Positions 20,604 to 31,437 of a stretch of 64,000 nt of DNA are shown here, in pieces (the first letter of the stretch is position 1; every line of letters starts with the position of its first letter). Made by a program: the position numbers and the translations under genes. Origin of the DNA: Simmondsia chinensis (taxonomy: Eukaryota; Streptophyta; Magnoliopsida; Caryophyllales; Simmondsiaceae); assembly GCA_018398585.1 (NCBI GenBank), contig JAGTTD010000001.1, positions 7,876,501 to 7,940,500 on the forward strand. The letters are read 5' to 3'. Under the pieces are notes generated by a model, which saw only the letters and a program-made list of their open reading frames with translations, was not told the DNA's origin and ran no database searches.

Positions 20604-21746
20604 GGCTCCGTTTGTTTTGACGGAAAAGTAGATTCTAAGAATTGATTTTTCTTCGAAAAAGGTTTCCCTAAGAAATATAAAATCTGATTGGGTTTTTTAT
20701 TGTTTGTTTTAAATGAAAACTTAATTAAGCATTGTGATGTCTTCTTGTATGTTTGTTAAAAAAATATGGTTCATCAATTATTTTATATCTTATTATACAA
20801 ACAGAAGTAGCAAGACAACATATAAGAAAAGTAACAAAAAATAAAATAAATAAACTATCAAAGCTCATAATTTAATAAAATGATCTCTTAGATATCCTAA
20901 AGTTTTATAATTTATCACCTAAGTACCGTGTCATTTTAATACATACAATGAGATACTCTGATATAAGAAATTTTATCACCTACGTATAAATAGTGTTAGA
21001 ATCTGATAAATTTTTATTAAAATCGGCTAATTTCTTCCAAAAAGCTAATGTGATATAGACTATGATCATATTATCAAAAGATTGTCCACTCCGGACAAAA
21101 ATTACTTATATATTATCAAAATATTGTGTCATGTTAGAATTTTCGGACAAAAGAAATTATTTCATTATGATGGAGGACACATATATATTGTTGAATTTAT
21201 GTTCCATATCAATAATTTTCATTTAAAATCTACTAAATTTTGGCAAAAGATATCGGATTCATAAAATATTAAACTTCAGGGTACTTAGCTGATAAAATTT
21301 TTAAAATTCCAGGTTACATAATTGTATATTATTAAAACATCATAGTACTTATCTAATGAATGCTAAAATCTTGAGGCACCTTAATAACTTCTCTATATAA
21401 TATTATATAATAATTCAGCTTGATTAAAATTGCTCCATTTCAACAATATCAAAGTAACATTCAAGCTGCATTTAATTATACGGTCCAATTCTTGTTCGAT
21501 GTTATGACGTTAAATGTCTGCGGTCAATTTCGATTCAACCTAGATTCGCATAATGATTGCCACAAAAGTTTCTGCGCTGCCTAGAATCAAGACTTACCTC
21601 ATTCTAAAAGCGAATTCATTTTCCCCTAATGGGAGGAAAATCTTCCCCTCCCAAAACCCTATTTTTGTCATTAAATAAGCAGCAAACAAAGGAAAACTGG
21701 AAAACTAATTCCTATAATCTAATTTTTCGCCAAAATAAATGGAGCC
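20604..21746. mobile_element. Terminal-inverted-repeat element (MITE-like, 1.14 kb)
   Basis: The left end GGCTCCGTTTGTTTTGACGG matches the reverse complement of the right end, GGCTCCATTTATTTTGGCGA. Similarity continues for about 45 bp (GTAGATTCTAAGAATTGA against TTAGATTATAGGAATTAG). TTG directly flanks both ends (20601-20603, 21747-21749), a possible 3-bp target duplication. The interior is AT-rich and non-coding. TIR style and 3-bp duplication suggest a PIF/Harbinger-type derivative; hAT or Mutator types are not excluded. Confidence 0.72.
20878..21395. mobile_element. Inner palindromic element nested in the TIR element
   Basis: The left arm (about 20880-20995), with AGTTTTATAATTTATCACCT followed by AAGTACC, is matched by the reverse complement of the right arm (about 21275-21390), which carries GGTACTTAGCTGATAAAATT and AGTACTTATCTAATGAATGC. 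By eye the arms are about 65% alike over 110 bp. It is non-coding. It looks like an older MITE captured inside the outer one, or the eroded core of a long foldback. Confidence 0.5.
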
Positions 21747-21749
21747 TTG

Positions 21750-23030
21750 ATATCTGTTCTTATTTTTTTTTTAAATGATGTTTGTTAATAAAGTTTAAGC
21801 CGATGACAAAGCCTTTTGAATGGTTAACATACCCCTAAATAGGTTGGGCTATAAACATGTATAATACGTAGCGTCATCTTATACCGTATACTTCAATTAT
21901 TTTGATATTTAGGTCGTTTGGCCATGTTGTGAGTCTCTTTTCGGAAATCCCTTCAATTAGCCGATGAATGAGCTATTTCATCTAAAATATTTTAAACATG
22001 GTTTCATTTCTATTTAAAGGAAAATTATTATTTTCTTCTTCTGTTTAGAGAAAAAAAAAAAAAAAAAGCTCATACATTTAGATGAAAGCATTGCTTGTAT
22101 TTTTCCAACATTTTAAAATTTTCAAAACCAATATTTTTCTCTCAGCAGAAAAAAAAAAAAAGACAAACCACATTTTTCCTCAAAAAAGCTTTGTCAAACC
22201 TAAACTAAGAGTTGCGGGGATTCCAATTAATGATCTTTCAGTTAATAAAACTCTGATATCATATCCAAGGATCAGCTATCCCAAAAAGTAGTACTATTGA
22301 GTCGAGGCATAAGAATAATTTTATGTTGTAAAATTACTGATTATAATTTAATAATATTAATAATGTTGTTTGGGTGCGTGTGGGCTGACATGATAGGATA
22401 AGGTAATCTACTCATCCAACTTTATAATACATTAAATTTCATTAGCAAATCTAAGTGTTAAGCTTTATGGTGATGTCCTTTGATGTACGTTAAAGGTCGC
22501 CACTAACATCGGGGGCAGGCTTATAGGAGTCAAAGTGATGGGGCCACACTTGTAACTGTGCTTTGTATTTGAGGCACTATTTTACTATGTTTATGTTAAT
22601 TTTATTTTAATTGGCCACTATTCACAGTGATAGGTCCACGTTAATGGTAGTGTACTGTATAATTATAAAATCTTATCATAATACTCATATTAGTGTTTTA
22701 AGTACTTCTTTTGATAAGGAATAACGAGTCTTGTTCTTAATAAAGTACAAGAAGAGAAGTATAAACTACAAAATCACAAAATGACCGTAGGACTAGAAGC
22801 AGTGATGCACAACACGATTAAAGTCAAGCTATAAGAGGGTCCAGCCTTATGGCATCTAGCTTTTTAAACTGGTTTGCGTCTAAGTTTGCTTTTATAGCCT
22901 TTAAATGAGTGATGGCTTAGGCCTTATGCGTGACACTTGACTCTTTTTTTATTTTATTTTTTTTCTTTTTGTTTTTCGATTTGTGCTCCAATGTATTTCT
23001 TTTCACAACATCACGAACAGTGTGTATAAG
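21750..23030. other. AT-rich intergenic DNA
   Basis: No gene recognised. Poly-A-rich runs lie at about 22050-22067 and 22149-22161. The frame at 22082-22291 is low complexity and unlikely to be a gene. Confidence 0.55.
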
Positions 23031-23044
23031 TACAATGCGGTAAC
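23031..23044. other. SINE target-site duplication, left copy (TACAATGCGGTAAC)
   Basis: The perfect 14-bp match is at 23316-23329 on the other side of the SINE. Beyond it one mismatch and then ACAT also match. This length is typical of target-primed retroposition. Confidence 0.93.
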
Positions 23045-23315
23045 TACATACAACAACAACAGCAGCAGCAGCAGCAGACCCAATGTCTTAAGGGCTCCCG
23101 CATAAACGGGGTCTAGGAAGGGTGGATGTACGCAGCCTTACCCCTTCAGGGTCTAACCCTGCCGAGGGAATGTTTCCAAGAACCCCTAACCTTATAGGGT
23201 TGGCAACACGAGAACTTCCTAAGAGGTCATCCATCCTGGTACTACTCTCGTCCAAGCATGCTTAACTTCAGAGTTTTAATGGGATCCGGTGCCTGAATGC
23301 CTGGTAAATAAATCC
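23045..23315 (-). mobile_element. SINE with 5S-rRNA-like head and Au-like tail
   Basis: On the minus strand the element starts exactly at a 5S-rRNA-like sequence (23315 to 23196) and continues with a block containing GGGTAAGGCTGCGTACATCC, then AGACCCCG and GCGGGAGCC, a tail style known from plant Au SINEs. It ends in CTG/TTG repeats (about 23050-23076). A perfect 14-bp direct duplication flanks it. The 5S part would supply the internal polymerase III promoter. A plain 5S pseudogene cannot explain the tail and duplication, and a Cassandra-type LTR would extend beyond the 5S part. Confidence 0.87.
23196..23315 (-). pseudogene. 5S rRNA-like sequence forming the SINE head
   Basis: About 120 nt alignable end to end with plant 5S rRNA: CACCGGATCCCAT near the 5' side, box A as AAGTTAAGCATGCTTGG (23252-23268), GAGAGTAGTACCAGGATGG and box C as GGATGGATGACCTC (about 23223-23236), ending CTCGTGTTGCCAACCC. 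Many substitutions and its place inside a retroposon argue against a working 5S gene. Confidence 0.85.
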
Positions 23316-23329
23316 TACAATGCGGTAAC

Positions 23330-23448
23330 AACATCATGGAAGAAAAACAAGATACATGCCATATGTCAGGCACGCACGTGAGCCATTGGGGCCTGGATTC
23401 AATGGCAAAACACTGCCAAGTTTTATAGTTATAGAACAAGAGGCCATC

Positions 23449-23480
<32 letters not shown>

Positions 23481-23626
23481 GTTGTTGTCGCTCTAGCATC
23501 ATGTAGTTGATGGCAAATTTTATGGAATGGTAAGGTTGAAACATTTTACTAAATACAAGAAATTCTTTCATATTTTCAAGTTTAAGTACCAAATTATGCC
23601 ATAAATTGTTGAGGCCTTTTATCATT
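23330..23626. other. Spacer with poly-T tract
   Basis: It holds 29 T at 23452-23480 followed by GTTGTTGTCG. No gene; the minus-strand frame across 23242-23625 runs through the SINE and the poly-T and is spurious. Confidence 0.6.
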
Positions 23627-23956
23627 TATTAAAATCACTCATAGGGTAATGAACCACAAATCGAATAACAATCATAAAAGAGAGGAAGATTAGAGAGAAC
23701 GTCGGAATTTACGCGGTTCAACCGAAGCTTACATCTATGGAGGGGGGCATAATAATTTTATTATATCAATTGGAGTTTACATAAGGTGTCTAAACTCTCA
23801 ACCCTAACTCAAAGCCTAATGATAACATACATAATTCTTGTGTATATATAGAATCATCATATTAAAATCCTAGTATGTAATAGACCTAAGTAGGATTGGT
23901 CCAATCCTATATCTTCTAAATAAGGTATAATACAACTAGGCTCCATACTTAAACCA
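23627..23956 (-). repeat. 3' LTR of the small LTR element
   Basis: About 330 bp. The minus strand begins TGGTTTAAGTATGGAG right after the purine-rich AAGCGGGAGAATTAT and ends TGATTTTAATA, matching TGATCTTAACA of the other LTR. Confidence 0.72.
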
Positions 23957-24949
23957 ATAATTCTCCCGCTTAGAACCCTGTTGGATTATTTACCAATATG
24001 AGAATTTTAAATTTAGATCTAATAAAAATATGAAGACCCAACCCAAATTAGGTAATCAAAACCGGTCAACCAACCCGGCAACCTCTACTCCCACTGGGCG
24101 CCGTGAATCTCCCCGGCCGTTGACGACTCACATCGGCCGTCATTTTCTGTCTCTGTACGAACCACCTGGAAGCTTTGTCTACTCTGTCAATGACGACCTT
24201 CACCGGCGACTAACTCCACCGCTGTTCGGTCAGACCACGAAGCAATAGTTACCGGATGAACCACACCGGCCACCGTTTGAACCAACAGCATTCGCACCCA
24301 TAAGCGCCGCGTCACTTGACGATACCGGATTTCGCTTCACAAGCCACAAACCACTGGAACTCCACCAGCACGCCTCAGCGACTAATGCTGCCACGGAATC
24401 TCGCCGCCGGAGACTACCGCTGGGGTCCGAACGACCTCCTCTCCGGCCACGTCACACACAAATAGGATTTTCGAGTCAATCGAGCAACCGCTCACGACGG
24501 CAGCCCTAGTGGCCACGTTCACGTCGTTCCGTGACCCACCACGATCCACCGTCTGACGCTACTTTGCCTTGGACATTGATTTGGACTAGGTCCACCATGT
24601 CTAAAACTCAAGTATATCGATCTTGTCATTCTCTCCTTCACTCAGATCAAATCACCACCAATAGCATTCAGCCACCACACCTTTCACCGAGGCACACCCA
24701 TCATTCCATCTTGGCATTACCGCAGAGTACACCTTCGGTTTATTGATCAAACCCATTATCTACCCAAATCAACCACAACCGTACCCTTTACCGTTGAGAT
24801 AAGGTCACCGCCAAAACTACCGTGTGGATTTTTCACCACTAGCATTAGCAACCGCTGATCTCCCGCTGTCTGTTAAACCTTCGATTTAGGTTCCACCTAG
24901 GATCTGAATCTGAGCTCTAATACTAATTATTGCGGTCTCTAATATCATC
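23957..24949 (-). other. GC-rich non-coding interior of the small LTR element
   Basis: 993 bp rich in CCGG, CCACC and ACCGC words, contrasting with AT-rich surroundings. Short frames (24030-24248, 24531-24746) show no known domain. It may descend from the gag leader of a copia-type parent, where GGTGGCCGG-type sequence is common, but this is inference. Confidence 0.55.
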
Positions 24950-25286
24950 TGTTAAGATCACCCATAAAATAATAAACAACAAATCGAAATAACAATCATA
25001 AAAGGAAAGAGAGATTAGGGTGAACACCAGAATTTACGTGGTTCAGCCGAAGCCTATATCTACAAAGGGGAGCATAATAATTTCATTATATCAATTAGAG
25101 TTTACATTATATATCTCAACTCCCAACCCTAACTCAAATACTAATGGTAACATATACAACCCCTGTGTATATATATAGAGCCACTAAACTAAAACATTAA
25201 TGTGTCATGGGCCTAAATAGGATTGGCCCCAACCAATATCTTTTGAATAATGCCTAATATAACAAGACTCCACATATAACACAACA
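24950..25286 (-). repeat. 5' LTR of the small LTR element
   Basis: About 337 bp. The minus strand starts TGTTGTGTTATATGTGGAGT at 25286 and ends CTTAACA at 24950, directly before the primer-site-like sequence. Confidence 0.72.
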
Positions 25287-27539
25287 TAAGTTAAGTACAT
25301 GGTGAAATGTAAAATACTTGAAATTTGATTTATAACCGTTCAAACGTAAGTTTAGTAATATACTTTACTTACTGTCACATTTTTTTTCAGAATTGGGGTC
25401 TTACACTCAATGGATTTCATGTACCAACTCTTTAATATGTAGGCATTACTTTGCAGCGTCAGCGATATCAAAAGAAATTAACATATAAAACTAGCATGTA
25501 TTTCACTAATTGTCAATTGATTTTTTGAGTAGGATCTCATTGGATACTTTGCAAAGTGTCGTGATCACAATTCAGGCATTCTTTGCAAGTGGAAGATGAG
25601 ATAGTAATAACTTTTTTTTTCACATACTCATAATCCTTCCTCGCTCTTTCACTATAAAGTCGTTATCGATCTATCAGTTGAGGCCTTTAAAGCAGTTGAT
25701 TTCTTCTCGCATATTATTAGAAGTTCTTTCACTGAAACAACTAAAATTAAAAGCCTAATAGCCTTGATTCTTAATGCTAATATTATTGAATCACAAGGTA
25801 CAGTGTGTGCAGTTTCATTTTTCACGCCTGTATCTCAATGAGCATTGCAAGATGTAACATGACGTAGGACGATTAATCAAAGAGTTTATGGAGCAATTGG
25901 ACTACAAAAACCGAACAAGTAGACCAAAAATATTGATTTGTGCTGGCAACTTAAATAGCCATAACTTTTAATTCGTGAGGAGTAAAGGGGCGATTTACCT
26001 ATCAAATTGAAGCTCTCGCACTAAACTTTGCAATGCCATCTACTTTGCTTATGGCCCCACCTTCTTTCCCCAAATTCGGCCTCTAAACGTGTTTTTTGGC
26101 CAACCTGGACAATATAGTGGCAATTTTATAACTTTGCATTTTGGGCTTTCTTTTTAGTTTTTTCCGTAATACTCTTTTTGTTGGTTCTTTTCTCATTCAC
26201 CAATTACTTTACTCCAAACCCCTTTTTTTCTATCTTTCGGTGGATTCTGAGTTGTTCTTGAACATTAACATGTTCAAATCGAGTTTTACATTTTCATTCC
26301 GCATTACATGATGGGATAAGAAGGGACATATTTGACAATCAAGTGTTGGGCATTTATCTATTAATATAACTTTTTAGAATAATTGATTTTTTTTGAGACA
26401 CGTGGATCTTTAATCGTCCCAGAAAAGCACTAATAAGGTCTTATATAAGATTGAGAGTGTGTTAGGAATTGGTACTTGATTTCACAGACGTGGAAACCAT
26501 TGTCACCTAATTTAATTTGTTTTTTTACCTCTTATTTATAGGAAAGAAAATTGTCCCTTATCTAAAAGAAAAAGAAAATTATCTCAATTCTTTTTGTGCG
26601 AAAGCGAATTAAGTTATTAAAATAAAATACCTGAAATATTGCGTTGGTTGTAAAAAAATAATTTTAACAAAAAGCCAATTTTATGACCCGATAACTATTT
26701 TCCCCGCCTCTTTTGCATGACTTTTTCCGGTAATTACAACATGGGTTGTAATATAAAATAGGCAGATGATGTGATTTTAATGTGTGTAAAATCATGTACT
26801 CACAAGCGTACAAGCAAGTTGTATTCACAGGAAATTGGTATAAAATTTGATTCGTGACTATCAAGCAGCTAAAGTCAGTTATGATTGGAAAAATGGGGTT
26901 TTAACGAGATTAACAGAATTAACAGGTAATTAAATTTGTCAATCGATCAAAGTTAGTTCATGCTATGAACTGGAGTTAGCTTAAATCGAATCCCATCATT
27001 TTATTTTATCACGATAATGAGTTTTAAAGGTTTAGGCTACAAACTCTAAAATAGGTTAACATTAAATTAGGGTTTAGGGCAATAAACTAGTTTAGGGCAT
27101 AACACATCTTATCACTCTACGTGTAGCATGAATTACCTCAATATCACTACTAAATTCCTTTACACACTTAATTTCATGTGAAACTGGATTAGTACCTAAG
27201 TTAGGAATTAGGTTAATGAACTAATCGAAGGACTTAACCCACCTTATCACTCTAGCTGTATTATGGATTATCTTAATCGCACTAACAAATTCCTCTATGA
27301 CTCCTAAATTAATATTAATTTGTATAAAAATTGTGTTTAGAATTGGGTACAACCTCAACCCCTGACCATTCATGAAGAACATATTATACTACAGTTTAAG
27401 CTACGAGCACAAGACAACATGCGAATAGAATTGGAAATTCAAGCACGGCTACAAGAACATAATGAAAAAAACCAATCTTAAAATATAAAATCCCCACAGG
27501 GGTGCGGAAGTAGTATAACAAAAGTCATTATTACATATA
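25287..27539. other. AT-rich intergenic DNA
   Basis: No gene recognised. It includes an imperfect tandem duplication at about 27105-27330 and otherwise AT-rich sequence with stops in all frames. Confidence 0.55.
27105..27330. repeat. Imperfect tandem duplication, about 128-bp period
   Basis: CTTATCACTCTACGTGTAGC, then GAATTACCTCAATATCACTA (from about 27109) recurs as CTTATCACTCTAGCTGTATT, then GGATTATCTTAATCGCACTA (from about 27243). Both are followed by AAATTCCT. It is old and diverged. Confidence 0.7.
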
Positions 27540-27635
27540 TGTTAAGGAGAAACGCCCTTTTTCTAGGACAACCGCCTCCTAGGAAGAAAGCGTTAGGAGC
27601 CTGCCCCAGTTAACGGCCATCAAGAACAATTACAT

Positions 27636-27955
27636 CACCCTCACGGTACCCGATCACCCTAACGACACCCCTGCGACCCTAGCGGTACTCCAACACCCTC
27701 ACGGTACCCGATCACCCTAACGGCACCCCTGCGACCCTAGCAGTACTCCAACACCCTCACGGTACCCGATCACCCTAGCGGTACACCTACGACCCCAGCG
27801 GTACTCCATCACCCCCACGGTACCCCAACATCCTAACGGTACCCCTGCGACCCTAGCGGTACTCCAACACCCTCACGGTACCCGATCACCCTAACGGTAC
27901 CCCTGCGACCCTGGCGGTACTCCAAAACCCTAGCGGTACCCCTTCCCTGGCGGTA
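27636..27955. repeat. 58-bp minisatellite in the LTR (about 5.5 copies)
   Basis: Unit starts fall at 27636, 27694, 27752, 27810, 27868 and 27926, exactly 58 bp apart. Each begins CACCCTCACGGTACCCGATC or a variant, and itself holds three related CCCTARCGGTAC-like words, so it arose from a shorter unit. Confidence 0.95.
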
Positions 27956-28014
27956 CCCTCTTACCCAAGCTATACTCTCTCCTACCTAACGCCGGGGGGT
28001 CCCCTCCTAACCAC

Positions 28015-28022
28015 TATAAATA
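28015..28022 (+). promoter_or_regulatory. TATA box of the Tat-like LTR
   Basis: TATAAATA lies 78 bases before the LTR end, after the minisatellite. It is the expected core promoter for the gag-pol transcript. Confidence 0.65.
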
Positions 28023-28101
28023 CAATAATAAACACCACAAAGAGGGAAACTTGAGCTCGGTTCACCCTTCAAAGATCCCTACCAAAAAACAGGGAAACAA
28101 T

Positions 28102-28118
28102 TGGCGCCATCTATGGGA
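28102..28118 (+). other. Primer-binding site of the Tat-like element
   Basis: TGGCGCCATCTATGGGA follows the LTR after two bases. TTGGCGCCGTCTGTGGGAA is the form I associate with many plant Tat/Athila-type gypsy elements. Confidence 0.75.
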
Positions 28119-28138
28119 AGGGTACTAACACTTCCTTC

Positions 28139-29374
28139 ATGTCAAACACCAGTCCTTCCACCCCCGTCCGCCGGGAGGACCACTGCTCAGATTATGTAAC
28201 CCAAGAACAATTCCGCAAATTGCAACACCAACTCACCCGGTTCTTGACCCAAATGGCGGATAACGGCGCCGAAAAGATCCCAAACCCCAGCCAATCTACC
28301 ACCACCCCAGAGCCTCCCGACGAGCTCCATACCAGCGCTCACCATAACTATACTAGCAGTAGCCACCATCGAGACGCCAGGGTAGGGGTGATGCCTCTAG
28401 TACCAGGAACCCACTCACCTTTTACGACCTGACTCCTCCGAGCACCTGTGGGAAAGGTGAAAATTCCTAGTATGGATGCATTTGACGGGACCCAGGACCT
28501 AGAGGACCATCTGGCCAGTTTTGTAGCACGAATGTACCTACAGGACGTAGGGGAAGATATATGGTGCAAATGCTTTCCCGCCACCCTTAAGGGGGCCGCA
28601 CAAAGCTGGTTCTCCTCCCTTCCATACTCATCCATTGACAGATTCACAGAACTCTCCGAGCGGTTAGTACGTCACTTTGTGAGCAACAAGAGGAGAAGGA
28701 GAACGGCTGCACATCTTCTCAAATTGTAGCAGAATGAATTTGAACCCCTAAGAAGTTATGTGCGACGGTTCACCCGCGCTACGATCGACGTTGCCAACCT
28801 CTCTGATGAAACGGCCATTACTGCCTTTGTTAATGGATTACAGAATTCCCCCTTTAAATTCGCGCTAACCAAGGGGCCGCCTCTAACCGTCAACGACCTA
28901 TGGCGAAAGGCCAACAAATATATTACCGCTGAGGATGTAATGCAGGTAATGCCAAGGCTTGAAGTAGTTCAGGTGGGGACCTCCCCTTGACCAAAAGGGG
29001 ATTTTAGGCCACCACTAAGAAATGCTCGGCAACCAAAAAGACGCAAGCCCTTTTTCAAAACACAGGCCCCACCGGAAGCTGCAAGACCGCTGCTGGCTAT
29101 CAAAGCAGGGGAACAGCCAAAGGATTCAACAAACAAAAAAAGTGATTGGTGCGCCTATCACCAAATGACCACCCACAACACCGTAGACCGCCGTGGGTTA
29201 AAATCCCGCCTAGAAGAGGCTGAGCGCACAGGGCAATGGATAGAATACGCAAACCTATAGAGGATAAAAAGGGGAAAAGCTCGCGGTGAAGATACTCATG
29301 ACCCAGGGCCAAGCAAAACGGCGCCACCGGTCGTTGCTGCCATCACTAAAAGAGAATCTCCAATAAGTGGAAAA
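28139..29374 (+). pseudogene. gag: Tat-like gag, one frame with four in-frame stops
   Basis: ATG 28139 opens the same frame that later carries pol. The Gag core is clear: AFDGTQDLEDHLASF, LKGAAQSWFSSLP, SERLVRHFVSNK, then RSYVRRFTRATIDVANL and a KANKYITAEDVM end. A short cysteine-histidine segment (DWCAYHQMTTHNT, near 29140-29180) stands where a zinc knuckle is usual but is incomplete. Stops are TGA 28430, TAG 28727, TGA 28988 and TAG 29258. There is no frameshift, so inactivation came from point changes. Confidence 0.92.
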
Positions 29375-30781
29375 TTGGAGGTTGGGGAAAAAGGGAAGGG
29401 GCCCCACCCGGCACTTAGCAAACCCAAGTGCATAAGCTTCACAGAGGAAGATGCGCAAGGGATCGACGCGTACCAGGAGGACCCTCTGGTTATAACCGCT
29501 AACATTCACAGGTATATCATCCACAGAATCCTGGTTGACCAAGGCAGTTCTGTAGATATACTCTTCTTGAGTTGTTATGCACAGATGGGGATGTCCGTTT
29601 CTTCCCTTATCCCCACATCAAGCCCTGTCGTAGGGTTCGCCGGAAATCCCGTTATACCACAAGGGAAGATACTTATAGCCGCCACCTTTCAGGGCGAGGG
29701 AGGACAACGCACCATCAAAATTGAATTCTTGGTCATTGACGCTCCCTCAGCCTATAATGTGATCCTAGGGAGACCCTCCTTGAATCGTCTGAGGGCCATG
29801 GTCTCCACCTATCACCTAGCCATGAAATTCGAAAGTAACACTGGCGGCATCTTGACAGTTCGGGCCAATCAAGGATGCCTCTCCCAATATTACCACAACT
29901 TCCCGGATTCAGCCTCGATAACCGCCGAGCCAATTGAGCCCCAGTCTCTAGAGAAGTACAAGCTAGAGCCAGGGCGATACCTCTACATGGGTGCCTCAGT
30001 CCCTCGCCACCTGAAGGAGAAGATTGGCGAACTCTTAAAACAATACAGGGACGTCTTTGCATTTTCTGTTAACGAGATACCCGGGATACCGCCAGAAGTA
30101 ATCACCCACCAGCTCAATGCTCAGACCGACAAAAAACCAGTGAAACAGCGAAAGCATAACTTTTGCAACGAGCGTAATGAGGCTGTCAAACTGGAAGTAC
30201 GAAAACTGATCCAAGCTAGATCCATTAGGGAGGTAGCTTACCTGGAATGGCTAGCTAACGTAGTTCTGGTAAAAAAGGCCAACGAAAATTGGAGAATATG
30301 TGTTGATTTCACATACCTCAATAACGCTTGCCCAAAGGACTCTTACCCTCTTCCCAAAATAGACAAATTAGTAGACTCAACGGCAGGTTGCGAATTATTT
30401 AGTTTTATGGACGCTTTCTCAGGCTACCACCAGATTCACATGCATCCAGAGGATGAAGAGAAAAATTCCTTCATAACAGCTGAGGGTACATACTGCTACA
30501 AAGTCATGCCATTTGGCCTTAAAAGTGCTGGCGCCACGTATCAACGACTAGTCAATAAAATTTTTGACTCTCAAATCGGCCGCAACATGGAGGTTTATGT
30601 GGACGACATGATAGTCAAATCCAAGAGGAACCTAGATCACATTGAAGACTTAAGAGAGGCTCTGGAAGCACTCAGGAGGTACAAGATGAAGCTCAATCCT
30701 GAAAAGTGCTCATTTGCGGTACCTGAAGGGAAATTCCTGGGATTTATTATTAGCACCAGAGGAATTGAGGCTAACCCTTGA
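29375..30781 (+). pseudogene. Tat-like protease and reverse transcriptase (468 codons open)
   Basis: The longest open stretch of the window. The protease active site VDQGSSVDIL has its Asp at 29537-29539 (residue 55) and the second block VILGRPSLN near 29760. Reverse transcriptase follows with VDFTYLNNACPKDSYPLPKI, DAFSGYHQIHM, VMPFGLKSAGATYQ and catalytic YVDD at 30596-30607. It ends at TGA 30779-30781 inside the reverse-transcriptase thumb, in the frame continuous with gag. The ATG at 29375 is not a real start; the protein would be part of a Gag-Pol polyprotein. Confidence 0.95.
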
Positions 30782-31437
30782 AAGATATGTGCCATCCTCA
30801 AAATGGGATCACCTTGTTCCTCTAAAGACTTCCAAAAGCTAGCTGGCTGCATGGCCTCCCTCAATAGGTTCATCAGCCGTTCCGCCGACAAAGTCCTGCC
30901 ATTCTTTAAAACGTTAAGGAAAAAGCAACCCTTCTACTGGAATGAAGAATGCGAGCACGCCTTTCAATAGCTAAAACAATATCTAGCTCAACTCCCCGTC
31001 ATTACCTCTCTCGAGCAGAACAAGAAGCTGAGCATTTACTTAGCCATTTTAGAGAGCACCACCAGTGCCGTATTAATAGCCAATCGCGAAGGCAGGCAGC
31101 TCCCGGTATATTTTGTGAACCAATCCCTTAAGAACGCAGAAAAAAGATACCCTTCCATAGAAAAGACCGCGTTGGCCTTGGTTACCGCTTCGCGCAAGCT
31201 GGGACCCTATTTTCAGGCCCATACCATCACCGTGCTCACTCACCTTGCTTTTCGAAAGTTGCTAGGAAAACTGGATTGCTCATGAAGGATGCTAAAATGG
31301 GCAGTAGAGTTCTCGGAACATGATATTTAGTACTCGCCCCGCCCGGCCATCAAGGCACAGGCCCTGGCCGACTTCCTGGTGGAATACAACTTTAAAATAC
31401 CTGAGTTGACAGCCTCCCCCAAAGAGGATCATCTTTA
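30782..31437 (+). pseudogene. Tat-like reverse transcriptase end and first RNase H
   Basis: Same frame as 28139-30781. It reads FQKLAGCMASLNRFISRSAD (connection region, about 30828), QPFYWNEECEHAF, then the RNase H-like KRYPSIEKTALALVTASRKL around 31143. Stops are TAG 30968, TGA 31283, TAG 31328 and TAG 31436. No frameshift is visible up to about 31460. Confidence 0.88.

Larger units (their letters stand above)
23627..25286 (-). mobile_element. Small non-autonomous LTR retrotransposon (TRIM-like, 1.66 kb)
   Basis: Two direct repeats (23627-23956 and 24950-25286) share blocks such as ACAAATCGA, ATAACAATCATAAAA, AATTTACGYGGTTCA and TATATCAATT. On the minus strand the right copy is the 5' LTR, followed by TGATATTAGAGA (primer-site-like, like TGGTATCAGAGC). 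The left copy is preceded by AAGCGGGAGAATTAT, a polypurine tract. The 993-bp interior lacks Gag or Pol motifs. No clear target duplication was found. Confidence 0.75.
27540..28099 (+). repeat. 5' LTR of the Tat-like element (left edge uncertain)
   Basis: The right edge is firm: GGGAAACA at 28092-28099 precedes ATTGGCGCC. The left edge is placed at TGTTAAGG (27540) as a plausible TG start; 27503 is an alternative. It contains the 58-bp minisatellite and TATAAATA (28015-28022). Confidence 0.5.

Noticed and set aside
23196..23315. Functional 5S rRNA gene
   Set aside because: Many substitutions, a single copy and its place inside a SINE bounded by a target duplication argue against a working gene.
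23045..23315. Cassandra TRIM LTR carrying 5S sequence
   Set aside because: In Cassandra the 5S part lies inside the LTR. Here the target duplication abuts the 5S start, no second LTR is present, and the tail is SINE-like.
23242..23625. 127-codon minus-strand frame
   Set aside because: It runs through a poly-A tract (Lys run) and into the SINE; there is no domain.
29375..29377. ATG 29375 as a true start of an aspartic-protease gene
   Set aside because: The frame is continuous with gag upstream, broken only by point stops; the ATG is simply the first Met after the stop at 29258.
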